Positions 17,690 through 25,668 of a stretch of DNA of 64,000 nt are shown here, piece by piece. A program made the position numbers and the translations under genes. The notes beneath the pieces are model-generated. The model did not search any database. It had not been told where the DNA came from and worked only from the letters and a program-made list of their open reading frames with translations. Numbering within the stretch: the first letter of the stretch is position 1; each line of letters starts with the position of its first letter. Location: NCBI GenBank assembly GCA_902363835.1, contig CABJBM010000027.1:1-64000 (forward strand), given 5' to 3'. This DNA comes from Lachnospiraceae bacterium (lineage in GTDB: Bacteria > Bacillota > Clostridia > Lachnospirales > Lachnospiraceae).

Positions 17690-18696
17690 AGGAATTAAGC
17701 TTAGACCAGCTTCTTAAGGAATATCCCTTTGTAAGCGCATATTTTGAACAGAATAAACTGGATATTGCCGGGTACGGGGATAAGACCTTTGAGGAGTACT
17801 TAGAACATTTTACAGAGGAAGAGGTGGAGGACCAGGCCATTGACAAGGAAAAGCTCCTGTCCAATCTTCCCGTTTACCTGGAGCAGATGAGTGCGTTTCT
17901 GGGCCTTGAAAAGAGCAACCGGGTCCTTTCCATGACAATTCTGCCTGGACACGACAAATCCGGTAATCCGGAGGGATTTTCAGAACTTACGGCGGAAACC
18001 TCCCAGATTATTTCTATTGTAGGACCTACCGGTTCCGGAAAAAGCCGGCTTTTGGCAGATATTGAATGGGCAGCCCAAAACGATACGCCTACCGGCCGCA
18101 GCATTTTGATCAATGGACAGAAACCAGATAATAAATGGCGTTTCTCCTCCAACAACCGGCTGGTGGCGCAGTTGTCCCAGAACATGAACTTTGTCATGGA
18201 CCTTACGGTAGAGGACTTTTTAAGGATGCACGCCGTAAGCCGGCTGGTGGAAAACCCTCAGACCGTTATTGAACAGATCATCCTTGCCGCCAATAATCTG
18301 GCGGGAGAAAAATTTGACTTAACCACTCCTGTCACCAGCTTAAGCGGAGGACAATCCAGAGCCCTGATGATCGCAGATACTGCTATTTTAAGCTCTTCTC
18401 CTATCGTTCTCATTGATGAAATCGAAAACGCCGGAATTGACCGTAAAAAAGCCCTTGAGCTTTTGGTTTCCTCGGACAAGATCGTCTTAATGGCAACTCA
18501 TGACCCTCTTCTGGCTCTTATGGCAGACAAGAGGATCATTATTAAAAACGGCGGGATCAGCAAGGTACTGGACACCAGCCAGGAAGAAAAGCTCTTGTTG
18601 GAAGGGCTTGAAAAAATGGATTCCCTGATACAGGCGGCACGCCAGGAGCTGCGCAAGGGAAGCACCTTGTCTGCGAGCATCCTGGACATGGAATAA
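17686..18696 (+). CDS. Soluble ABC-type ATPase with DUF1858-like N-terminus
   Basis: A 336-aa ATPase without membrane segments. The N-terminal ~45 residues (SLDQLLKEYPFVSAYFEQNKLDIAGYGDKTFEEYL) recall the DUF1858-like domain of the protein two genes upstream. The ABC core follows: Walker A GPTGSGKS at 113-120, signature LSGGQSRAL near 218, Walker B SPIVLIDEIENAG and an H-loop (LMATHDP). No permease partner lies in this operon, so it may work as a mechanochemical ATPase on a protein or cofactor complex instead of a membrane importer. Start overlaps the GTPase stop. Confidence 0.8.
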   Translation: MKELSLDQLLKEYPFVSAYFEQNKLDIAGYGDKTFEEYLEHFTEEEVEDQAIDKEKLLSNLPVYLEQMSAFLGLEKSNRVLSMTILPGHDKSGNPEGFSELTAETSQIISIVGPTGSGKSRLLADIEWAAQNDTPTGRSILINGQKPDNKWRFSSNNRLVAQLSQNMNFVMDLTVEDFLRMHAVSRLVENPQTVIEQIILAANNLAGEKFDLTTPVTSLSGGQSRALMIADTAILSSSPIVLIDEIENAGIDRKKALELLVSSDKIVLMATHDPLLALMADKRIIIKNGGISKVLDTSQEEKLLLEGLEKMDSLIQAARQELRKGSTLSASILDME

Positions 18697-18724
18697 TCAT
18701 TATAATTTAACCGGTATCATTTCA

Positions 18725-18754
18725 GGCGGCGGACAGGTTCAGACATCCGCCGCC
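18725..18754 (+). terminator. Hairpin after the ABC ATPase gene
   Basis: Perfect 9-bp GC-rich stem, GGCGGCGGA at 18725-18733 with TCCGCCGCC at 18746-18754, 28 bp after the stop codon. The T-rich run (TTATTTTTTTCC) comes about 18 nt later, so termination at this exact stem is likely but not classical. Confidence 0.55.
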
Positions 18755-18782
18755 AAATCAGGCAGGAAATTATTTTTTTCCT

Positions 18783-19082
18783 TTAAATGAAGCATAAAAC
18801 CTTTGCCCCCAGAGACTCCGGAATGGAGTAAAGCTGCTGATAGGTAGGCATACTTTTGTACAGCCTGGAAACACCCTGACGAAAGGACAGGGCACCCTCA
18901 ATATCCCCATAGGTCATTCTGCGCCTACAGAATTCATCCAGAAACAAAGACTTATTCACTCCGGTTAATGCAAACAAATCGTTTAAGGAAATGGAATCCA
19001 CCCAGGTTTCTGCAATATTATACTTTGCTTCAGCCTCATAAGCATTCATCCATTCTTCTACTTGAAATGGCTTGATATTCAT
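18783..19082 (-). pseudogene. Remnant of a class I aminotransferase
   Basis: A 99-codon frame that begins like a full-length PLP aminotransferase of clostridia (MNIKPFQVEEWMNAYEAEAKYNIAETWVDSISL..., DLFALTG, YGDIEGALSFRQGVSRLYK). It then jumps directly to SMPTYQQLYSIPESLGA, a segment that normally comes about 40 residues later, and stops seven residues on. The intervening part and everything after it, including the PLP lysine, are missing. An in-frame deletion plus 3' loss is the simplest reading. RBS AGGAGG is intact and an unusual structured leader lies upstream. Family recognition is from memory of related proteins. Confidence 0.65.
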
Positions 19083-19107
19083 ATAATTCCTCCTGACTTT
19101 TCACCCA

Positions 19108-19217
19108 AAAACAAAAGACGCTCAAAACCCCGCCTTATAACATACCTGTTGGTATGCCGTACCTGCGGCAAGGTTCTGAACGCCTTTTAAGTTTCTGCCC
19201 GGTGGCAGAAACAGGTG
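19108..19217 (-). ncRNA. Candidate structured leader RNA (unidentified, possibly riboswitch or attenuator)
   Basis: On the minus strand four helices can be drawn. The first is a perfect 9-bp hairpin, GTTTCTGCC/GGCAGAAAC (19191-19212). The second is a 13-bp stem, 19172-19184 with 19117-19129, which encloses two further hairpins (GCCG/CGGC at 19156-19169 and ATACC/GGTAT at 19142-19155). The large stem is followed by TTTTGTTTTT, as in a terminator. A competing 7-bp pairing, ACCTGTT with AACAGGT (19210-19216 with 19144-19150), would break the GGTAT hairpin, a switch-like layout. I do not recognise a known class. It lies between the dehydrogenase gene and the aminotransferase remnant. Confidence 0.5.
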
Positions 19218-19284
19218 AACATATGTATTTTTTGAGATTCTACCACAAAGGGGACAAACAGTCAACCGTTGTTTTTAAATCAGA

Positions 19285-20244
19285 TCATTTATTTACCACA
19301 TTCCCTGGCTGTCCTTCTATGTAAGACTTCAGATTATTAACCGCAATATCCATCAGCCTCTGTCTCGTTTCTTTTGGCGCCCAGGCAATATGTGGGGTTA
19401 TGATGCAGTTTTTTGCCCTCAGCAGAGGATTATCCGCCTTCATGGGTTCCACAGAAATAACATCAACCGCCGCACCGCCGACTTTACCGCTGTTTAATGC
19501 TTCCATTAAATCCTCTTCCACAATAAGAGGCCCCCTGGAGCTGTTGAGGATCATAACATTGTCTTTCATTTTAGCTATGTTGTCTTTGTTGATGATTCCC
19601 CGGGTTTCAGGGAGAAGCGGGCAATGGAGGGAGATTACATCTGAATTCATCAGAAGACAGTCAAGGTCCGCATAACGGCAGGTCTCCGATTCCAGGCTAT
19701 TATCTTTACTTCTGGAGCAGGCCAGAATGTTCATTCCCAAAGCCTGGGCAATTTTAGCCGTAGCCTGCCCGATTCTTCCAAATCCGATAATTCCCATAGT
19801 CTTTCCTGCCAGTTCTGTCAAAGGATAATTCCAAAAGCAGAAATCCTCGCTTCTGGTCCAAGCCCCCTGCATAACACATTGGGAATGGTCACCAATATGG
19901 TGACACAGCTCCAATAAAAGTGCAATGGTGAACTGGGCTACAGCTTCTGTCCCATAGGAAGGGATATTTGACACCAAGACACCTTTTTCTTTTGCAGCTT
20001 CTACATCCACAACATTGTAACCGGTTGCCAGCACGCCAATGTATTTTATTGCAGGGCATGCTTCCAATGTGGATCTACTGACAGGCGTCTTGTTGGTATA
20101 AATCACCTCCGCATCACCGATCCTTTCCACGATCAGCTCCGCCGGAGTTCTGTCATATACCGTGACTTCTCCCAATTGTTCCATTCCGCTCCAGGATAAA
20201 TCTCCCGGATTTTCTGTATACCCGTCTAATACTACAATTTTCAT
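19285..20244 (-). CDS. D-2-hydroxyacid dehydrogenase (glycerate dehydrogenase / hydroxypyruvate reductase-like)
   Basis: NAD(P)-dependent oxidoreductase of 319 aa acting on D-2-hydroxyacids. The Rossmann motif GIIGFGRIG is near residue 151. The catalytic triad is visible as Arg in NSSRGPLI, Glu in VISVEPM and His in ITPHIAWAP. The closest named relatives by pattern are hydroxypyruvate/glycerate dehydrogenases (SYGTEAVAQFTIALLLELCHHIGDH). RBS AGGAGG at a good distance. It stands upstream of the broken aminotransferase on the same strand, a pairing typical of serine/glyoxylate or hydroxy/keto acid metabolism. The physiological substrate is unknown. Confidence 0.88.
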   Translation of the reverse strand: MKIVVLDGYTENPGDLSWSGMEQLGEVTVYDRTPAELIVERIGDAEVIYTNKTPVSRSTLEACPAIKYIGVLATGYNVVDVEAAKEKGVLVSNIPSYGTEAVAQFTIALLLELCHHIGDHSQCVMQGAWTRSEDFCFWNYPLTELAGKTMGIIGFGRIGQATAKIAQALGMNILACSRSKDNSLESETCRYADLDCLLMNSDVISLHCPLLPETRGIINKDNIAKMKDNVMILNSSRGPLIVEEDLMEALNSGKVGGAAVDVISVEPMKADNPLLRAKNCIITPHIAWAPKETRQRLMDIAVNNLKSYIEGQPGNVVNK

Positions 20245-20666
20245 TTTGACTGCCTCCTGTCCTGCTGCCGTTAATCATATTTTAATCATCTGACAAAGCC
20301 TTCCGTTCATCCGCTGAATTGTTCCCGCCTTGAGGCACGCTGACGCCGGCATATGCTTTCTGGTAAAATAGAATGCTTGTTATTTTACCTTATTTTACCA
20401 TATAGTGACAGGAGCGGCAACTGCCAGACACATTGTCAGTAGAATCCTTTCTTTTTTGCCCGTTTGCAAAGCCCTCCCTGCCATCGCTCCATCATGTTTT
20501 ATAAGCTGATACAGGCATTGATTGCAGCAATATCTTATTTCGTTTCAGGCTCCATTCCGTTTATAGGATGCCTTTAATTATTTTCAAAGATATCAAATTT
20601 ATTTGACAAATTATTATAAAATGATACGATATAACACAAAAACACCATTTTCCTACGGAGGATTCA
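20245..20666. other. Intergenic region between dehydrogenase and phosphopantetheinyl transferase genes
   Basis: Contains an inverted repeat GGTAAAATA (20362-20370) / TATTTTACC (20381-20389), with another direct copy of TATTTTACC at 20391-20399. This might be an operator or a weak hairpin for the leftward dehydrogenase promoter. The right end holds the promoter of the next gene. No coding frame is convincing. Confidence 0.4.
20603..20630 (+). promoter_or_regulatory. Promoter of the phosphopantetheinyl transferase gene
   Basis: TTGACA at 20603-20608 and TACGAT at 20625-20630 with a 16-bp spacer in a very AT-rich stretch, about 36 bp before the start codon. Confidence 0.55.
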
Positions 20667-21314
20667 ATGATTGAGAATTATCATTTAGAAATTACCAAAT
20701 CTGCATTTTCCCATGAGGAAATGCAGTTGCTGCAATTTGTCCCGGATGAAAGAAAAGAAAAAATACTAAAATATCATTTTATACCAGACCGTCTGCTGTC
20801 TCTGTACGCTGCGCTGCTGATGCGTATGGCAGTGAGCAAACGAACCGGAATTCCAGCAGACAGACTGGAAATAGCTTATGAAGCATACGGAAAACCTTAT
20901 CTGGCAAACACAGAAAATTTGTACTTTAATTTATCCCATACTCGTAATTGTATTTTGCTTTGTATATCTGATCATCAGCCGGTGGGGGCAGATATTGAAA
21001 AACTAAATCCCCCTCCATTTGAAATTATGAAAACGGCCTTTCATCCGGATGAAATATCTTATATTGAGTCTGCTTCAACACACAAAAAGGTCCTGAAGTT
21101 TTTCGAGATATGGACAAAAAAAGAAGCTTATCTAAAAAAGACCGGCACCGGTTTTATGCATGATCCCAGTCTTATTAATACACTGATACTTCCAGTGGAT
21201 TACTCCACCTACCGGACCGGTGATTACCTTTGCACAGTATGCTGTGATACCATCAGTAAGGTCATAAAGCATAAAATAACGGAAACAGATATTTTAAACT
21301 TTTTTCAGCCCTAG
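20667..21314 (+). CDS. Sfp-type 4'-phosphopantetheinyl transferase
   Basis: Transfers the phosphopantetheine arm of CoA onto carrier proteins of fatty-acid, polyketide or non-ribosomal peptide systems. At 215 aa it has the Sfp length (about twice AcpS). Key motifs are NLSHTRNCILLCIS, the Mg-binding GADIEKL near residue 108-114, and FFEIWTKKEAYLKKTGTGF with the catalytic glutamate and lysine. RBS ACGGAGG. It stands alone; no carrier-protein-dependent synthase is in the window, so its client lies elsewhere. Confidence 0.9.
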   Translation: MIENYHLEITKSAFSHEEMQLLQFVPDERKEKILKYHFIPDRLLSLYAALLMRMAVSKRTGIPADRLEIAYEAYGKPYLANTENLYFNLSHTRNCILLCISDHQPVGADIEKLNPPPFEIMKTAFHPDEISYIESASTHKKVLKFFEIWTKKEAYLKKTGTGFMHDPSLINTLILPVDYSTYRTGDYLCTVCCDTISKVIKHKITETDILNFFQP

Positions 21315-21640
21315 CTGAATGCGGGCGGAATCAATTATGCTGAGAACTTTGAGCCATTTATCTGCAGCAATAAGTTGGGATGCCGATTATCCGGAGTATT
21401 TATGAAAAATTGATTCGGCAGAACCATTAATTGACTCGCCTCCACTGACATGCTCGCTGTTAAAGTTAAAGCGGATTCCCCCTGTAAAAGCTGATCCCCT
21501 TGGTTTAAGACTCAGAAAAATCAAAAAACACCCATGCAGCGAATTGCTGATACATGGGCGTTTTTGCTGGTTCCCATTGCAAACTGCTCCCTGAGAATAA
21601 GGTCCACAGCATTAAGGAACTTGTAAAAGGACCAGCGTGT
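21315..21640. other. Gap with possible insertion-sequence end
   Basis: About 325 bp without a gene. It holds two related copies 19 bp apart, AAAGCGGATTCCCC (21468-21481) and AAAGCTGATCCCC (21487-21499). These resemble the repeated terminal sites of IS21-type elements as I remember them. No transposase fragment is recognisable. A terminator follows. Confidence 0.3.
21524..21565. terminator. Bidirectional terminator between convergent genes
   Basis: AAAAACACCCATG (21524-21536) pairs with CATGGGCGTTTTT (21553-21565), with T-runs on both strands. It separates the phosphopantetheinyl transferase gene from the FAD oxidoreductase operon. Confidence 0.8.
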
Positions 21641-23404
21641 TTAATGGAGCCGGGAATAAATTCTCACTTCAAAAATCCCTGCTTCCCTGCTTCCATATGT
21701 AGAAACAGTCCTGATCCGGACAGCATCTCCTTCCGTTGTGTCAAGGAATAAGCGCTGAAGCCTCTGGCCATTGGAATGAGCTGCAATGTGCGCCACAACC
21801 TCCCCTTCCAAAAGGATATCCACTTCATATTCCTTTAACAGCTCCGGCGGCGGCCCGGACTTCTGTCTGGACAGCACGCTCTGGTTTATGGAAGGGGTGA
21901 TCTCTCTGCTTAAATTGGAGTCCAGTACCAGGCGTATTTCCCGGATACAAATCTTCCCTGGCAGGGACAGTATCAGGGCAGGACTGTCCTCTATGGCGGC
22001 ACGCCAGCAGTTTGGCTCTCCCTCCACCGTTCTTGCCACTCCGTTTATGACCTTTTCCGGCTCACAGCCCCGAATATGGCAGGTGGCTGTCACCACAGCC
22101 TGCCTGGCGTAATCCTCCGGGTCCTGGTTGACAACAAAGGGGATATAGCAGTCATCCTTTAAAAGCTCCTGCTGAAGCTCTCCCACATAATCAAGAAGCT
22201 CTCTTGGCCCCAGATTCTTCTTTATTGCCATGGCAGCGGCCGTACCTGCTGCCTGGCCTGCAACCCCACAGGTTCCCATAACTCTTGTGGAGGAAAATGC
22301 CACATGGGAACAGCTAATGGCCCTGCCTCCTAAAAACAGGTTTCTAATGTTTTTTGAATACAGGCACCGGTAGGGAATGGAATATATGCCGTTTACCTGG
22401 TTCCAGACCGTGGGAACATCACTTTCATTTAAAAACCCTTCCACTGTATGGATATCCATGGGCCATCCCCCATAAGCTACCGCATCATCAAACCGGGTGC
22501 TCTCCAGACAATCCTTTTCCGTCAGCACATAATCGCCTATGAGCCGGCGGCTTTCCCTTTTTCCAGGCAGAAAGCCCACCCATTCCAGTTCCATACACTC
22601 CGCTCCGTGTTCTCCGCCGTTTTTGATATGATCCCATACACCGAATACAGCCTTCAGCAGCTCATCCCGAAGCTCTTCTCCATGGGAAATCACATCTTGT
22701 TCTCCGCCTCCCAGCTCGATCCACCAGTACCCGGAAGTAATGTCGCTGTGGTCCCGCAGCCTAAGCTGGTCCTCGGTATAGGTATTGGCCCAGAAAGGCT
22801 TGATAAAGGGCACCTCATGTCCCATATCCCTGGCCTTGAACATGAGGGAATTTCCCATGGTATAAGGGTCCTCTGTTTTCGGAGCAAGGGACTCTCCATA
22901 TTGGGAGCTGCTCTCTCTTCCCATCCGGTATTCAGCTCCCGCCTTGGCTCCCAGCACGCCGTCACCTGTGGCATCCAAGAACAGAGAACCGAAAATGCAG
23001 AAGGTTTTTTCCGTTGTCATCTGCAGGGCACATATTGCCTCAATCCTGTCACCATCGCATAAGACTTCCGTCATATGAGTATTTAAATAAAGGGTCAGAT
23101 TTTCCTGATAGTGAACCTTTTCCCATAAAACGGAATCAAAAATCGGATACACCATCTCCGGGTTTCTCCGTTTGTTTTCCAGAAGTATTTCTTCTAAAAT
23201 TCCGGTTTCCCTTGCATTGGGAACCGACATGTGATGATCTGCCCCGCAGATGTGCATCCGGATTTCGGAGCTGGCATTGCCTCCTAAAACCGGCCGGTTA
23301 TGGATCAGGGCTGTTTTCGCCCCTCTTCTGGCGGCGGCAATGGCTGCGCAGACGCCGGACATACCGCCTCCCACCACCACAAAGTCATAATGGCATGTTT
23401 TCAC
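21641..23404 (-). CDS. FAD-dependent oxidoreductase with C-terminal beta-sandwich-like region
   Basis: A 587-aa flavoprotein of the FAD_oxidored family. The FAD-binding Rossmann motif VVVGGGMSGVCAAIAAARRGAKTALI is at the N-terminus, followed by RPVLGGNASSEI and LFLDATGDGVLGAKAG; a second FAD region is GTCGVAGQAAGTAAAMA. The last ~150 residues (from about 430) look like an accessory beta-rich domain. No signal peptide is visible, so it is cytosolic. It uses a GTG start after GGGGGTGAG and overlaps the preceding oxidoreductase gene by 4 bp. Such proteins often occur with sugar transporters and may oxidise sugars or glycosides; the substrate is unknown. Confidence 0.8.
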   Translation of the reverse strand: MKTCHYDFVVVGGGMSGVCAAIAAARRGAKTALIHNRPVLGGNASSEIRMHICGADHHMSVPNARETGILEEILLENKRRNPEMVYPIFDSVLWEKVHYQENLTLYLNTHMTEVLCDGDRIEAICALQMTTEKTFCIFGSLFLDATGDGVLGAKAGAEYRMGRESSSQYGESLAPKTEDPYTMGNSLMFKARDMGHEVPFIKPFWANTYTEDQLRLRDHSDITSGYWWIELGGGEQDVISHGEELRDELLKAVFGVWDHIKNGGEHGAECMELEWVGFLPGKRESRRLIGDYVLTEKDCLESTRFDDAVAYGGWPMDIHTVEGFLNESDVPTVWNQVNGIYSIPYRCLYSKNIRNLFLGGRAISCSHVAFSSTRVMGTCGVAGQAAGTAAAMAIKKNLGPRELLDYVGELQQELLKDDCYIPFVVNQDPEDYARQAVVTATCHIRGCEPEKVINGVARTVEGEPNCWRAAIEDSPALILSLPGKICIREIRLVLDSNLSREITPSINQSVLSRQKSGPPPELLKEYEVDILLEGEVVAHIAAHSNGQRLQRLFLDTTEGDAVRIRTVSTYGSREAGIFEVRIYSRLH

Positions 23405-24684
23405 GGACTCACCCCCAATTCCATAAGACGGCTCTGAACCTTTTTCACTTCAAGGGCTCTGGGCACTGTTCCGGAAGCGGCACATATGGCAGCAGCAATG
23501 CCTGCCGCCTGCCCCATATTGGCGCAAATGGGCATGACACGGTAATTGGAATGGGCCATATGGGTTCCTGAAATATTTCTTCCCGCCAGATACAGATTGT
23601 CAATTTCCAAAGGCACCAAACAGCCGTAGGGGATGGTATATCCTTTTGTCTGCGGGAAATGTTTTTGGCAGCCGCTTTCATCAAGACCATTGCCGGTTAA
23701 ATTGTGCACGTCAAAATTAAAGCTGGCCTTTGTCACCACCCATTTATCAAATACCCGGGCCTCCAGAATATCCTGCTCTGTAATGGTTTCTTCTCCCTTA
23801 AAATGCCTGGTTTCCCGGATTCCCACCAGGGAGGCGGAGCTGATGATATAACAGTTTTCAAAGCCGGGAACATATTTTCTAAGAAAAGCAACGATGTCAT
23901 CCATCTGCTCTCTGCAGGTTAAGGTTGCCTTTGTAAGGTCCTCGGCTCTTGTGCCGTCCACTCCGGTGCAGTTGGTCATGTTACAGGTGACCACTCCGGG
24001 AAGGGTTGTTTTGTACAGGAGCACATGCCCGGCAGGGTCCGGCAGATGCTCTTTCCCCAGTTCCTGTAAATCCCCCTCAGGAAGGGCAAAGCTTTCTTCA
24101 AAACCGCCGGGAAAAACACCTCTTTCCTCGTCCACTCCTGCCACCTTAAACATGATTGTAGCCGGCTGCATGAGCCCGTCGCCTTCCCTGCCCTTAAAAT
24201 AAGGAGCGCCGGCCTTTGCTGCTATGTCCCCGTCTCCTGTGGAATCAATGACGATCTTCGCAAGAATGGCCTCTCTGCCTGACTTGCTTTCCAGGATCAC
24301 TCCCCTGATCACATTTCCCTCCATAATGACGTCACTTGCAAAGGAATACAGCCTGAGACTGACCCCTGCCTCCATAAGCATGCGGAGGAAAACCGTTTTT
24401 AAGCGCTCCGGGTTGATGATCTGCCGTCCTTTCCCGGAAACCTCTGATGAACGGTTGAGGATTTCCTCGTAAAATCCCCCTTCCGTTCTGCCCGTCCAGT
24501 GGCTCATAAGCCCCGCCGTAGCGATTCCTCCCACATCCCCTGTCTGTTCCACCAGCATGGTCACAGCACCTTCTCTTGCTGCTGAAACCGCTGCCCCGAT
24601 TCCTGCCGGACCTGCACCCAGCACCAGCACATCCACCTCATGTATTACGGGTATTTCCCTCTTATTTTCTGCGATATATTTCAT
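23401..24684 (-). CDS. FAD-dependent oxidoreductase
   Basis: A second FAD_oxidored-family protein, 427 aa. The N-terminal dinucleotide motif VLVLGAGPAGIGAAVSAAREGA is followed by GDVGGIATAGLMSHW and VIDSTGDGDIAAKAG; the C-terminal NMGQAAGIAAAIC closes the FAD fold. It is a paralogue of the next gene, with which it overlaps by 4 bp, and it follows the permease gene by 10 bp. The two may form a heteromeric dehydrogenase. Cytosolic by sequence. Confidence 0.82.
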   Translation of the reverse strand: MKYIAENKREIPVIHEVDVLVLGAGPAGIGAAVSAAREGAVTMLVEQTGDVGGIATAGLMSHWTGRTEGGFYEEILNRSSEVSGKGRQIINPERLKTVFLRMLMEAGVSLRLYSFASDVIMEGNVIRGVILESKSGREAILAKIVIDSTGDGDIAAKAGAPYFKGREGDGLMQPATIMFKVAGVDEERGVFPGGFEESFALPEGDLQELGKEHLPDPAGHVLLYKTTLPGVVTCNMTNCTGVDGTRAEDLTKATLTCREQMDDIVAFLRKYVPGFENCYIISSASLVGIRETRHFKGEETITEQDILEARVFDKWVVTKASFNFDVHNLTGNGLDESGCQKHFPQTKGYTIPYGCLVPLEIDNLYLAGRNISGTHMAHSNYRVMPICANMGQAAGIAAAICAASGTVPRALEVKKVQSRLMELGVSP

Positions 24685-24694
24685 ATTTTCAACC

Positions 24695-25546
24695 TTATCC
24701 TTTCACAGCACCGGCCACCAGGCCCTTGACAAGAAATTTCTGCCCCAGCAAAAATACGAGAAAAGCCGGAACCAGGGCAGAGGCCGCCGCCGCCATGACC
24801 AGGTTGTATTCCGTCACGCTTTCCTCTATAAAATTCGTAAGGGCAATGGGGATTGTATACAATCTCCAGTCGCTTAAAAATACCAGAGGCTCCAGGTAGC
24901 TGTTCCAGTTCCATAAGAACACCACCATTGCAAGAGACGCCATATTAGGCTTTGCAATGGGCACCATAATTCTTAACCATATGAGGAACTCGTGAGCTCC
25001 ATCCACCCTTGCCGACTCTCTCAGCTCATCGGGAATCTGCATAAAATACTGGCGCATGAGAAATGTGCCTGTAATGGTAATAAGTCCCGGAAGGATCAGG
25101 GTTAAGTGAGTGCCGGTAAGTCCCATTTTATTAAACATGACAAACTTGGGAATCAGCGTCACCTGGCTGGGGATCATCATGGTGGCCAGGTAGATCAGGA
25201 ACAGGATATTTCTTCCCCTGAACTTTATTTTGGCAAAAGCATACCCTGCCAGAGTGCTGGTAAGCACTGATCCCATCAGATTGATGGCCGCGATCTTTAT
25301 GGAGTTCCAGTATGCCAGGCCAAAATGGTAATTTCTCGCCGCTAAGCCTCCCACATTCCACACTTTCTTGTAATTATCAGGGTAAAAATATTTTGGTATC
25401 CATTCTATCGGCAGTTTCATGACATCCAGGGGAAGCTTCATTGATGCCGAAAGCATCCATAAAAACGGGGTAACCATGGAGACAGCCAGGGCCCCTATGA
25501 CTACAGTAAACAGGACCCTAAGGATGGTCCGTTGATGTTTCTTCAT
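24695..25546 (-). CDS. CUT1-family sugar ABC transporter permease (MalG/UgpE-type)
   Basis: A 283-aa integral membrane protein with about six hydrophobic helices and the permease EAA loop (ELRESARVDGAHEFLIWLRIMVPIAKPNMAS). The N-terminus and the C-terminal ...LVKGLVAGAVKG are typical of the MalG side of carbohydrate importers. RBS AGGAGG follows a 52-nt tandem repeat. It pairs with the MalF-type permease upstream. No ATPase gene is in the operon, so a shared MsmK-like ATPase elsewhere is probably used. Confidence 0.93.
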   Translation of the reverse strand: MKKHQRTILRVLFTVVIGALAVSMVTPFLWMLSASMKLPLDVMKLPIEWIPKYFYPDNYKKVWNVGGLAARNYHFGLAYWNSIKIAAINLMGSVLTSTLAGYAFAKIKFRGRNILFLIYLATMMIPSQVTLIPKFVMFNKMGLTGTHLTLILPGLITITGTFLMRQYFMQIPDELRESARVDGAHEFLIWLRIMVPIAKPNMASLAMVVFLWNWNSYLEPLVFLSDWRLYTIPIALTNFIEESVTEYNLVMAAAASALVPAFLVFLLGQKFLVKGLVAGAVKG

Positions 25547-25559
25547 TCCGGGTGCCTCC

Positions 25560-25663
25560 TTTCTTCTTTATTGCCCATATCCTTTGGGCATATAAGTATA
25601 CCCGCAGGGTGTTTCTTCTTTATTGCCCATGCCCTTTGGGCATATAGGTATACCCGCAGGGTG
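25560..25663 (-). repeat. Two tandem 52-nt hairpin-forming units between permease genes
   Basis: Units at 25560-25611 and 25612-25663 differ at only three positions. In the minus-strand mRNA each unit holds two small hairpins, ACCC-TGC-GGGT and TGCCCA/TGGGCA, joined by a spacer and followed by AATAAAGAAGAAA. The pair sits between the stop of the MalF-type gene and the ribosome site of the MalG-type gene. A diverged third copy is found at 26583-26637. Confidence 0.85.
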
Positions 25664-25668
25664 TTTCT

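Noticed and set aside
22448..23062. Plus-strand frame of 204 codons within the FAD oxidoreductase gene
   Set aside because: Antisense shadow of a gene with clear FAD motifs.
25560..25663. Tandem repeat as a CRISPR array
   Set aside because: Only two contiguous units without spacers, in an operon intergenic gap, and no cas genes.
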